Notes under the pieces: model-generated | The model's input: the letters and a program-made list of their open reading frames with translations, nothing else | The model's database searches: none | What the model was told of the DNA's origin: nothing | Program-made: the position numbers and the translations under genes | Assembly (NCBI GenBank): GCA_035533215.1 | Contig: DATLUG010000039.1 | Span: 8,978 to 72,977 of the forward strand | Direction of reading: 5' to 3' | From: DAHUZL01 sp035533215 | GTDB taxonomy: Bacteria; Chloroflexota; Dormibacteria; Aeolococcales; Bog-877 | Length of the DNA: 64,000 bases | Shown: positions 1 through 6,944 of the stretch, piece by piece | How the letters are laid out: each line of letters opens with the position of its first letter | Numbering within the stretch: position 1 is the first letter of the stretch

Positions 1-295
1 GGACTGAGCGGACGTAGTGGTGGACGGTGAAGCGCGACAGCGGCTTGCCGTGCGTGCCCGGCTCGGTCAGCAGGTCGCCGGTGAAGCGGTCGAGGGCGCG
101 CTGGTCGAGCTGAGCGGTGGTGGTGACGTTGGCTCCGGCGCACCAGGGCAGGAATACGTCGACCAGGCTGTAGCGGTAGGCCTGGTTGATGGTGGAGAGG
201 GCCAGGCCGCGGGCTCGGCAGGAGGCCAGGTAGTCCTCGACCAGCACTTCCAGGGAGGAGCTGGCAGGCGGCGAGACGACCGAACCCGTGGCCAT
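1..295 (-). CDS. Tyrosine recombinase / phage-type integrase, N-terminal part (runs off window)
   Basis: Reading leftwards from an ATG at 295-293, the visible 98 residues form a typical N-terminal core-binding (SAM-like) domain of a tyrosine recombinase: a helix with the pattern LVEDYLASCRARGL, then STINQAYRYSL, DQRALDRFTGDLL and LSRFTVHHYVRSV. The catalytic domain with its R..HxxR..Y residues would lie outside the window and cannot be checked. An AAGGGA-type ribosome site precedes the ATG. The gene starts 184 bp from the 3' end of tRNA-Gly, the classical arrangement for an element integrated into a tRNA gene. Xer-type housekeeping recombinases share this domain, but the position argues for an element integrase. 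Confidence 0.75.
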   Translation of the reverse strand, partial: MATGSVVSPPASSSLEVLVEDYLASCRARGLALSTINQAYRYSLVDVFLPWCAGANVTTTAQLDQRALDRFTGDLLTEPGTHGKPLSRFTVHHYVRSV

Positions 296-346
296 GGCGG
301 GTCCCTTTTTATGGGGTCGGTATCGCGATAGCCTGATTATCGCTCG

Positions 347-424
347 TTACAGCGCTTTTGTGTAAATCCGCGCTGTTTAGCAGCGCTAGCCCAACACATC
401 TCCACCCCGCTTTACAGCGCTAAA
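347..424. repeat. Cluster of AGCGCT-core motifs beside the integrase
   Basis: In an unusually AT-rich spacer the motif (T)TACAGCGCT occurs at 348-356 and inside TTTACAGCGCTAAA at 411-424. An inverted copy GCGCTGTTTA lies at 370-379 and a partial CAGCGCTA at 381-388. A separate 10-bp palindrome TATCGCGATA lies at 321-330. Such clusters next to an integrase often are arm-type recombinase/excisionase sites or operators; that role is inference. Confidence 0.5.
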
Positions 425-478
425 CTGCGAGCTTTAGCTTGTCCTTAGGCGCTCTTATTGAACTCGAAGATAGGCATT

Positions 479-554
479 TGGAGCGGGAGACGAGACTCGA
501 ACTCGCGACATCCAGCTTGGAAGGCTAGCGCTCTACCAACTGAGCTACTCCCGC
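479..554 (-). tRNA. tRNA-Gly (anticodon UCC), CCA encoded
   Basis: The minus strand folds into a full cloverleaf: acceptor GCGGGAG/CTCCCGC, D arm GCTC..GAGC, anticodon stem CTAGC/GCTGG with loop CTTCCAA (anticodon TCC), and T arm GCGAG-TTCGAGT-CTCGT. A discriminator T is followed by an encoded CCA. Its 3' end faces the integrase, so it is the likely attachment site. Confidence 0.95.
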
Positions 555-566
555 GACCGCCTCATG

Positions 567-572
567 AGGATA
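567..572 (-). promoter_or_regulatory. -10 element for tRNA-Gly
   Basis: TATCCT on the minus strand, 12 nt before the mature 5' end of tRNA-Gly. No convincing -35 was seen. Confidence 0.4.
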
Positions 573-673
573 GCGTCAGGGAGCGGGGTCGGACCGCTGC
601 AAGCCCCGGCACCCCCGCCGGAGCGGTGCCCAGCCGATCTCTACGGATCCCAGGGACCGGACCCGACCGTTGT

Positions 674-679
674 TAGACT
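674..679 (+). promoter_or_regulatory. -10 element of the nuo locus
   Basis: TAGACT lies 9 nt before the nuoA ATG, so the transcript would begin almost at the start codon. There is no Shine-Dalgarno sequence in the short leader, which fits a leaderless or near-leaderless mRNA. Confidence 0.5.
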
Positions 680-688
680 GGGTCGACG

Positions 689-1048
689 ATGCTCGGAGAC
701 TACCTGCCCCTGATCATCTTCCTGGCCCTCGCGGTCCTCGTCGGGGGCGCCGTGTCGGGCCTCTTCAACCTCCTCGGCCCGCGCAAGCCGAGCAAGGCCA
801 AGGGGCTGCCCTACGAGTGCGGGATCGTGCCGGCGGAGGCCGCCCGGAGGCGGTTCTCGGTCACCTTCTATCTCACCGCCATGCTCTTCATCATCTTCGA
901 CGTGGAGGCGGTCTTCCTCTACCCCTGGGCGGTGGACCTCGGGCGGACCCTCCACGTCTTCGGGCTGATCGAGATGCTGGTGTTCGTGGCCCTCCTGGGG
1001 GTGGCGCTCCTCTTCGTGTGGCGAAAGGGCGCCCTGGAATGGGACTGA
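689..1048 (+). CDS. nuoA: NADH-quinone oxidoreductase subunit A
   Basis: This 119-residue membrane subunit of complex I has three predicted transmembrane helices (about residues 5-28, 60-82 and 88-112). The conserved loop between helices 1 and 2 carries the family signature KGLPYECG, followed by RRFSVTFYLTAMLFIIFDVE with the conserved acidic residues of helix 2. The length is normal for NuoA. It is the first gene of a 14-subunit nuo locus and overlaps the nuoB start by 10 bp. The family helps form the quinone-site/E-channel region at the junction of arm and membrane. Confidence 0.95.
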   Translation: MLGDYLPLIIFLALAVLVGGAVSGLFNLLGPRKPSKAKGLPYECGIVPAEAARRRFSVTFYLTAMLFIIFDVEAVFLYPWAVDLGRTLHVFGLIEMLVFVALLGVALLFVWRKGALEWD

Positions 1049-1683
1049 CGCGTGGAGATGGACCGGCCGACCTCTCCCTGAGGGCCCCGGCGATCTCCGG
1101 CGGGGCGGCGGGCGCGGCCGCCCTCCCGCTGCCCGCGGCGCGAACCGCGCTGCTCCGGGCCCAGGCCCCGGCGATCCCAGGGGTCCTGCCCCGGGAGAGC
1201 GAGGCGGTCGATGCCGCGGCGCGGGCCGGGGTGCTCACCACCACCATCGGCAAGGTGGTGGCGTGGGGTCGCTACTCCTCCCTCTGGCCGTCCCTCTTCG
1301 GCCTCGCCTGCTGCGCCATCGAAATGATGGGCGCCAGCAACTCCCGCTTCGACCTGGCCCGCTTCGGGGCCGAGGTCTTCCGCTCCTCCCCCCGCCAGAG
1401 CGACATGATGATCGTGGCGGGTCGGGTCTCCCAGAAGATGGCGCCGGTGCTGCGCCAGATCTACGACCAGATGCCGGAGCCGAAGTGGGTGATCTCGATG
1501 GGGGCCTGCGCCTCCTGCGGCGGCATCTTCAACAACTACGCGATCGTCCAGGGGGTGGACAAGGTGGTCCCGGTCGACGTCTACATCCCCGGCTGCCCTC
1601 CACGACCCGAGGGGCTCCTGGACGCCGTGATCAAGCTCCAGAAGAAGATCGCCGCGGAGCCGCCCACGAGCCTGTTCGGGTGA
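1039..1683 (+). CDS. nuoB: NADH-quinone oxidoreductase subunit B (cluster N2 subunit)
   Basis: NuoB carries the terminal 4Fe-4S cluster N2 that passes electrons to quinone. The tandem cysteines C91-C92 (GLACCAIEMM), C157 in GACASCGG and C187 in IPGCPPRPE are the expected ligands. The core begins near residue 65 (VLTTTIGKVVAWGRYSSLWP). Starting at ATG 1039 gives an Ala/Pro-rich N-terminal extension of about 60 residues not usual in the family. An in-frame GTG at 1231 would give a minimal 150-residue protein, so the start is uncertain. I chose 1039 because it overlaps nuoA and keeps the tight operon spacing. Confidence 0.93.
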   Translation: MGLTRGDGPADLSLRAPAISGGAAGAAALPLPAARTALLRAQAPAIPGVLPRESEAVDAAARAGVLTTTIGKVVAWGRYSSLWPSLFGLACCAIEMMGASNSRFDLARFGAEVFRSSPRQSDMMIVAGRVSQKMAPVLRQIYDQMPEPKWVISMGACASCGGIFNNYAIVQGVDKVVPVDVYIPGCPPRPEGLLDAVIKLQKKIAAEPPTSLFG

Positions 1684-1687
1684 TCGG

Positions 1688-2266
1688 ATGAGGCCGGTGC
1701 CGGCGACGGTCCGCCCAGCGGGTACCACGGCCCTGGCTTGTCTGCGATCGGGGCTTCCGGACGCGGCTCGGGCGGTCTCCGAGGACCACGACCAGCTGAC
1801 CATCGAGCTGGAGCCGACCCGACTCATCGACGCCGTCCGGCTGCTGCGGGACGACCCCGTCGCCCGCTTCGAGATGCCGATCTTCATGACGTGCGTCGAC
1901 TGGCCGGAGCGCGACCCGCGCTTCGACGTCGTCTATGTCCTCCGCTCCCTCACCGGCAACGACGTGGTGCGGCTGCTGGTCCGGGCCGACGCCGACGGCA
2001 CCGTGCCCACGCTGTCGGGGCTGCTCCCGGGCATGGAGTGGCACGAGCGCGAGTGCTACGACCTCTTCGGACTCACCTTCGAGGGCCATCCCAACCTGCG
2101 CCGGATCCTCCTCCCCGACGACTGGGAGGGCCACCCCCTGCGCCGGGACTACGTCTCCTTCGGCGAGCCGGTCGCGTTCACCCACAACCTGGAATGGGCG
2201 CTCTCGCCCCAGGACCGGCCCGAGTACATGCCCGGGTCGGTCCGCGGCTCGGTCGAGCGCCCGTGA
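1688..2266 (+). CDS. nuoC: NADH-quinone oxidoreductase subunit C
   Basis: This 192-residue peripheral-arm subunit contains no cofactor and packs against NuoD. The family signature is clear: a conserved ERECYDLFGLTFEGHPNLRR segment (about residues 119-138), then ILLPDDWEGHPLRRDY. The start ATG lies 4 bp after the nuoB stop. The TGA stop overlaps the nuoD GTG by 4 bp (GTGA), indicating translational coupling. C and D are separate genes here, not the fused nuoCD of enterobacteria. Confidence 0.94.
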   Translation: MRPVPATVRPAGTTALACLRSGLPDAARAVSEDHDQLTIELEPTRLIDAVRLLRDDPVARFEMPIFMTCVDWPERDPRFDVVYVLRSLTGNDVVRLLVRADADGTVPTLSGLLPGMEWHERECYDLFGLTFEGHPNLRRILLPDDWEGHPLRRDYVSFGEPVAFTHNLEWALSPQDRPEYMPGSVRGSVERP

Positions 2267-3555
2267 GCGGGGCGGTCCTGCCGCCGCCGCCCGGCACCGG
2301 GATGCCGACGGGCGCCATCCCGCGCCAGGAGGGGGTGCCGCGGATACGTCCCGGCGGCCGCGGGGAGTTCCTGGAGAAGATCGAGCCCTCCGAGGAGCTG
2401 ATGGAGCTGAACATGGGCCCCCAGCACCCCAGCACCCACGGGGTGCTGCGGCTGGTCCTGAGCCTGGACGGGGAGCGGGTCCGTGCCTGCGTCCCCGACA
2501 TCGGCTACCTCCACACCGGCTTCGAGAAGAGCTTCGAGTCCCACACCTACCAGCAGTGCATCCCGCTCACCGACCGGATGGATTACCTCGCCCCCCCGAT
2601 GAACAACCTCGGCTTCGCGCTGACCGCCGAGAAGCTGCTCGGGATCGAGATTCCGCCCCGCGGCCAGTACATCCGGGTGATCGTGGCCGAGCTCTCCCGC
2701 ATCGCCAGCCACCTGATCTGGCTCGGGACCCACGCCCTCGACCTCGGCGCCACCACCGTCTTCATGTACTGCTGGCGGGAGCGCGACCGCATCCTCGACA
2801 TCCTGGAGTGGATCTCTGGGGTCCGGATGATGACCAGCTTCATCCGGGTGGGCGGCCTGATGGCCGACGTCCCGGCGGAGTTCGAGGCGATGGTGCGCGA
2901 CTTCCTGCGAGACTTCCTGCTCAAGGTGGACGAGTACGAGGGGCTGCTCACCAGCAACCCGATCTGGCGCGACCGCACCATCGGGCTGGGGGTGATCGAC
3001 GCCGCGTCCGCCCTCGCCTTCGGCTGCAGCGGAGCCACCCTGCGCGGGTCCGGCGTCCCCTACGACGTGCGCCGGGCCGCCCCCTACGGGGGCTACGAGC
3101 AGTTCGAGTTCGACGTCCCGGTGGGGGTCAACGGCGACGTCTACGACCGCTACCTCTGCCGTGTGCGCGAGATGCGGGAGTCGTGCCGCATCGTCCAGCA
3201 GGCCATCGACGGTCTCCCGGCGGGCCCGGTGAACAGCACCGACCGCCGGGTGGTGCCGCCGCCCCGGGAGGAGATCGACACCTCGATGGAGTCGCTGATC
3301 CTCCACTTCAAGCTCTGGACCGAGGGCTTCCGCCCGCCCCCTGGCAGCTGCTACCACGCCATCGAGAGCCCTCGCGGCGAGCTCGGCTTCTTCATGGTCA
3401 GCGACGGCGGCAACCGTCCCTACCGCTGCAAGGTCCGCGCCCCCTCCTTCAGCAACCTCTCCGCCCTCTCACGCATGGTCGAGGGCTCCCTGGTCGCCGA
3501 CGCGGTCGCCATCGTGGGCAGCATCGACATCGTCCTCGGCGACGTCGACCGCTAG
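2263..3555 (+). CDS. nuoD: NADH-quinone oxidoreductase subunit D (49 kDa type)
   Basis: NuoD forms the quinone-binding cavity with NuoB. The N-terminal signature MGPQHPSTHGVLRLVL, the IGYLHTGFEK segment and the C-terminal RCKVRAPSF motif are all present, and the length (430 residues) is normal. GTG 2263 overlaps the nuoC stop by 4 bp; an ATG at 2302 is an alternative. The last 87 bp overlap, tail to tail, the coding region of a flippase on the other strand, which breaks the nuo locus between D and E. Confidence 0.95.
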   Translation: MSGAVLPPPPGTGMPTGAIPRQEGVPRIRPGGRGEFLEKIEPSEELMELNMGPQHPSTHGVLRLVLSLDGERVRACVPDIGYLHTGFEKSFESHTYQQCIPLTDRMDYLAPPMNNLGFALTAEKLLGIEIPPRGQYIRVIVAELSRIASHLIWLGTHALDLGATTVFMYCWRERDRILDILEWISGVRMMTSFIRVGGLMADVPAEFEAMVRDFLRDFLLKVDEYEGLLTSNPIWRDRTIGLGVIDAASALAFGCSGATLRGSGVPYDVRRAAPYGGYEQFEFDVPVGVNGDVYDRYLCRVREMRESCRIVQQAIDGLPAGPVNSTDRRVVPPPREEIDTSMESLILHFKLWTEGFRPPPGSCYHAIESPRGELGFFMVSDGGNRPYRCKVRAPSFSNLSALSRMVEGSLVADAVAIVGSIDIVLGDVDR

Positions 3556-4884
3556 CGCTGCCCCCCTCGGCGGGTGGAGGACCAGCCGTCCCACCAGGAT
3601 CACCTCGGCCCCGGCCAGCAGCAGCAGCGCGGCGGCGATCCGGGGGACGAAGGCCGTCACCGTGGGTGGGGCGGTGAAGAGCCACACGAGCAGGAGGGGG
3701 AGGCCGATCGCGGGGCCGAGGGCGAAGCGGCGGGTGCCGACCCCGAGGGCGTAGTAGACGAGCAGGTTCACCAGGGTGAGACCGATCACCCCCAGGGTGA
3801 AGATGGTGAGCAGGGGGGCGTCGAAGATGTACGCGGGACCGAGGACCACCCGCAGGATGAGGTGGGCGGCGAGCGTGTACACGGCGAGGACGACGCCGTC
3901 CATCGCCAGCAGCACGATCCCGGTGCGCAGGACCAGGTCCCGGCGCAGGCGGGGGTCGGTGGCCGCGGCCACCCTCGGGTACATCACCGCGGTGAGGCTG
4001 CTGGTCCCGTAGAAGAGGATCTTGCCCATCACCGAGAGCCCGGCGTAGAGGCCCGCCTGGTGGGCGGTGAGCACGTGCTTGGCGGCGATCACGTCGAAGT
4101 TGTTGAAGAGCTGGGGGGTCGCCGCCCCGGCCACCAGCGCCAACCCGGTGAGCCAGCCCCCGCCCGACCGGGGGCGGGCCGCTGCCCCGCTGGTCGCCGC
4201 CGGTGCGGGCGGCCGCCGGCGGTGGCGGGGGTAGCCGGCGGCTGCGGCCATGCCGACCAGCGACCCGAGGGGGAGGCTGGCCGCCCCCAGGCCCAGCTGG
4301 AGCAGGAGCACCGCGGTCACCACCAGGAGGCCCCCGTAGAGGAGGAAGTTGCGGGCCAGCCGGTTGAAGTCGTGGCACCCCTGGAGGTAGCCCCGCTGGG
4401 TCCCGCCCATGATCGCCAGCGGTCCCGCTGGGATCGTCACCAGCACCGTGACCGGGGTGTGGAGGTGGAGGACCACGGCGAAGATCGGGGCCAGGGGAAC
4501 CATGACCAGCCCCAGCCAGAGCCCCTGGCGGAGGGCCCTGGCCCGGATCGCCGGCCACAGCTGCTCGGGGTCGGCCAGCCGGCCAGCCTGGAGGGCCACC
4601 CGCCGGGCGGTGTCGGCGGCAACGATGAAGGAGGCGGTGTAGAGGAGGTTCAGGATCGCCAGGACCGCGGTGGCCTCGCCGTTGCCGCTCGGGGTGAGCC
4701 GGTGGGCGACGTAGGCCTGGGCGACCAGCACCCCGGCTCCGGAGCCGCCGATCCCGACCAGGTAGTAGAGGTTGTGGCGCAGCGCCGGGACCCGCAGCAG
4801 GCGCCGCCAGCCCGGGGTCCCCGCGACGCTGGCGGCGGCCCGGCTGGGCCGGGCGTCCGGCGGGGGCGGCGGCTCGGCTGGCAC
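3469..4884 (-). CDS. Polytopic polysaccharide flippase-like protein (MATE/MVF/Wzx type)
   Basis: This roughly 471-residue membrane protein has about 12 hydrophobic segments, resembling polysaccharide biosynthesis flippases. Recognisable stretches are YYLVGIGGSGAGVLVAQAYVAHR in helices 1-2, PQLFNNFDVIAAKHVLTAHQAGLYAGLSV in the second half, and paired helices near the C-terminus. The substrate is unknown; lipid-linked glycans are the usual cargo of the family. GTG 4884-4882 fits the domain start. The stop lies inside nuoD, so the last 29 residues are encoded opposite the nuoD 3' end. It splits an otherwise canonical nuo operon, suggesting an insertion or rearrangement. Function is from general family resemblance only. 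Confidence 0.75.
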   Translation of the reverse strand: MPAEPPPPPDARPSRAAASVAGTPGWRRLLRVPALRHNLYYLVGIGGSGAGVLVAQAYVAHRLTPSGNGEATAVLAILNLLYTASFIVAADTARRVALQAGRLADPEQLWPAIRARALRQGLWLGLVMVPLAPIFAVVLHLHTPVTVLVTIPAGPLAIMGGTQRGYLQGCHDFNRLARNFLLYGGLLVVTAVLLLQLGLGAASLPLGSLVGMAAAAGYPRHRRRPPAPAATSGAAARPRSGGGWLTGLALVAGAATPQLFNNFDVIAAKHVLTAHQAGLYAGLSVMGKILFYGTSSLTAVMYPRVAAATDPRLRRDLVLRTGIVLLAMDGVVLAVYTLAAHLILRVVLGPAYIFDAPLLTIFTLGVIGLTLVNLLVYYALGVGTRRFALGPAIGLPLLLVWLFTAPPTVTAFVPRIAAALLLLAGAEVILVGRLVLHPPRGAALAVDVAEDDVDAAHDGDRVGDQGALDHA

Positions 4885-4982
4885 GCCGTAATCCTGACGG
4901 GGCCGCCCCGGGGCGGGTCGGACCCGCTCGCGAGGGCCCCGCGTCGAGGGGCCGGGGCGCCCGGTCGCCCCGGCTTGCCTTG

Positions 4983-4988
4983 GTAGAG
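4983..4988 (+). promoter_or_regulatory. -10 element upstream of nuoE
   Basis: TAGAGT lies in the 209-bp gap between the divergent flippase and nuoE. Transcription would start near 4995, about 100 nt ahead of nuoE. This would give the second half of the nuo locus its own promoter. Confidence 0.45.
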
Positions 4989-5093
4989 TTGGGGGCGCGA
5001 TGAGGGTGCACGCGGCCGCGCGCTGGTGCGGCGAGCACGGCGCCGGGGCCCCGACGGGGGAGGACGGCGTCGGCCGTCGGGTCCCTGGGCACG

Positions 5094-5642
5094 ATGGCTG
5101 AGGCCGCGGGCCCGCGTCCACCCGCGGCCGCGCTCCTGAGCCAGGCCACCCTGGACACCATCCGCACCGCCCGCCAGCGCTACCCGTCACCCCGTTCGGC
5201 CGCGCTCCCGGCCCTCTGGGCGGTCCAGGACCAGCTCGGCCACGTGCCCCCGGATGCGATGGCGGAGGTGGCGGCGGCGCTCGGGATCGGGGCCGCCGAG
5301 GTGGAGGCGGTCTCCACCTTCTACGCGATGTACTTCCGGCGGCCGCTGGGCCGCCACTTCGTCCAGGTCTGCACCAACGTGTCCTGCGCCCTGCGCGGTG
5401 CGGACTCGGTGGTCCGCCACCTCGAGGGCCGCCTCGGCATCGCGGACGGCGGCACCTCGGCGGACGGGCTCGTCACCCTGGAGTCGACGGTGGAGTGCCT
5501 GGGGGCGTGCGGGGGGGCGCCGGCGCTGCAGGTCGACCGCTACTCGGTGGAGGACTGCACCCCGGACATCCTCGACGCGATCGTCCACCGGCTGCGGGCC
5601 GGCACGGCCACGGCCGCCCCCGGGCCGGGGGCCGGACCCTGA
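5094..5642 (+). CDS. nuoE: NADH-quinone oxidoreductase subunit E (2Fe-2S)
   Basis: NuoE has a helical N-terminus and a thioredoxin-like 2Fe-2S domain carrying cluster N1a, near the FMN site in NuoF. The four ligands are visible as C93-x4-C98 (CTNVSC) and C135-x3-C139 (CLGACG). The motif STFYAMYFRRPLGRHFVQVC is typical. The length of 182 residues is normal. Its TGA shares one base with the nuoF ATG. A short reading frame, 5000-5101, overlaps its start (see findings). Confidence 0.94.
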   Translation: MAEAAGPRPPAAALLSQATLDTIRTARQRYPSPRSAALPALWAVQDQLGHVPPDAMAEVAAALGIGAAEVEAVSTFYAMYFRRPLGRHFVQVCTNVSCALRGADSVVRHLEGRLGIADGGTSADGLVTLESTVECLGACGGAPALQVDRYSVEDCTPDILDAIVHRLRAGTATAAPGPGAGP

Positions 5643-6931
5643 TGGCGGCGCGGGAGCTGCGGGCCCTCACCCGCTACCGGGGCGAGCCGGCGGTGACGAC
5701 GCTCGCCGGCTACCGCCGGGTGGGCGGCTACCAGCACCTGCGCAAGGCCCTGGCGATGGGCCCGGAGGCGATCACCGCGGAGGTGAAGGCGTCGGGGCTC
5801 CGGGGGCGGGGAGGGGCGGCGTTCCCCACCGCCTCCAAGTGGGGCTTCCTCCCCGTGGGGGTCTTCCCCCGCTACCTGTGCGTCAACGCGGACGAGTCCG
5901 AGCCCGGCTGCTTCAAGGACCGGGTCCTGATGGAGGAGCTCCCGCACCAGCTCCTGGAGGGCACCCTCATCGCCGCTTTCGCCATCCAGGCCTCCCACGC
6001 GTTCATCTACGTTCGCGGCGAGTACCGCGCCCAGCGCGAGCTGCTGGAGCGCTGCGTGGCGGAGGCCTATGCGAACGGCCTGGCGGGCGGCGATGTCTGC
6101 GGCAGCGGCTGGGGCTGCGAGCTGATCGTGCACGGTGGGGCCGGCGCCTACATCTGCGGCGAGGAGACGGCCCTGCTCGACTCCCTGGAGGGGCTGCGCG
6201 GGCAGCCGCGTCTGCGTCCCCCCTTCCCCGCCGTCCGCGGCCTCTACGGCCAGCCGACCGTGGTCAACAACGTCGAGACCCTCGCCAACCTCCCCTACAT
6301 CGTGGAGCGGGGGGGCGCCGCCTACGCCGCGCTCGGCACCGAGGCCAGCCCCGGCACCCGCCTCTTCTGCGTCAGCGGGCACGTGGGGCGTCCCGGCACC
6401 TTCGAGGTGCCGATGGGCACCACCAGCTTCCGCGATCTCCTCGAGCTGGCCGGCGGCGTCCGCGCCGGGCACCAGCTCAAGGCGATGCAGCCCGGGGGCG
6501 GCTCGATGCAGGTGCTGGGTCCGCAGCACCTGGACCTTCCCCTGGACTTCAAGGCGGTGGCCGACGCCGGCTCCTCGCTGGGGGCGGGGGCGCTGGTGGT
6601 GATGGACGAGACCACCTGCCTGGTCGAGGTCTCGATGCGGCTGGTCGACTTCTACCAGCACGAATCCTGCGGCAAGTGCGTCCCCTGCCGGGAGGGGACC
6701 TACTTCGAGAGCCAGCTGATGCACCGGCTCGAGGCCGGGCTGGCCTCCGCCGACGAGCTCCGCACCCTGGCCGACATCTGCGCCCACATGGACGGGCGCT
6801 GCTTCTGCCCCCTCGGTGACACCGCCACCTGGTTCGTGATGTCCGCCTACCGGATGTTCCCCGACGAGTTCCAGGCCCACTGCGGGGCCGGCCGGTGCCC
6901 GGTGCGAGCCGGCGCGGAGGCGGCGGCCTGA
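5642..6931 (+). CDS. nuoF: NADH-quinone oxidoreductase subunit F (NADH/FMN subunit)
   Basis: NuoF binds NADH and FMN and carries cluster N3. The dinucleotide/FMN loop GLRGRGGAAFPTASKWGF lies near residue 55, and CVNADESEPGCFKDR and GAYICGEETALLDSLEG follow. The 4Fe-4S ligands are C343-x2-C346-x2-C349 (SCGKCVPCREGT) plus a cysteine at 387/389. ATG 5642 gives 429 residues, the usual length, and overlaps the nuoE stop by one base. An in-frame start further upstream would add unrelated sequence encoded within nuoE. Confidence 0.96.
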   Translation: MAARELRALTRYRGEPAVTTLAGYRRVGGYQHLRKALAMGPEAITAEVKASGLRGRGGAAFPTASKWGFLPVGVFPRYLCVNADESEPGCFKDRVLMEELPHQLLEGTLIAAFAIQASHAFIYVRGEYRAQRELLERCVAEAYANGLAGGDVCGSGWGCELIVHGGAGAYICGEETALLDSLEGLRGQPRLRPPFPAVRGLYGQPTVVNNVETLANLPYIVERGGAAYAALGTEASPGTRLFCVSGHVGRPGTFEVPMGTTSFRDLLELAGGVRAGHQLKAMQPGGGSMQVLGPQHLDLPLDFKAVADAGSSLGAGALVVMDETTCLVEVSMRLVDFYQHESCGKCVPCREGTYFESQLMHRLEAGLASADELRTLADICAHMDGRCFCPLGDTATWFVMSAYRMFPDEFQAHCGAGRCPVRAGAEAAA

Positions 6932-6944
6932 TGGGGGAGGGGGG

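Noticed and set aside
3574..4986. Long plus-strand frame opposite the flippase
   Set aside because: Composition (Gly, Glu, Arg, His, Gln-rich) is that of an antisense shadow; the minus strand has clear membrane-protein character.
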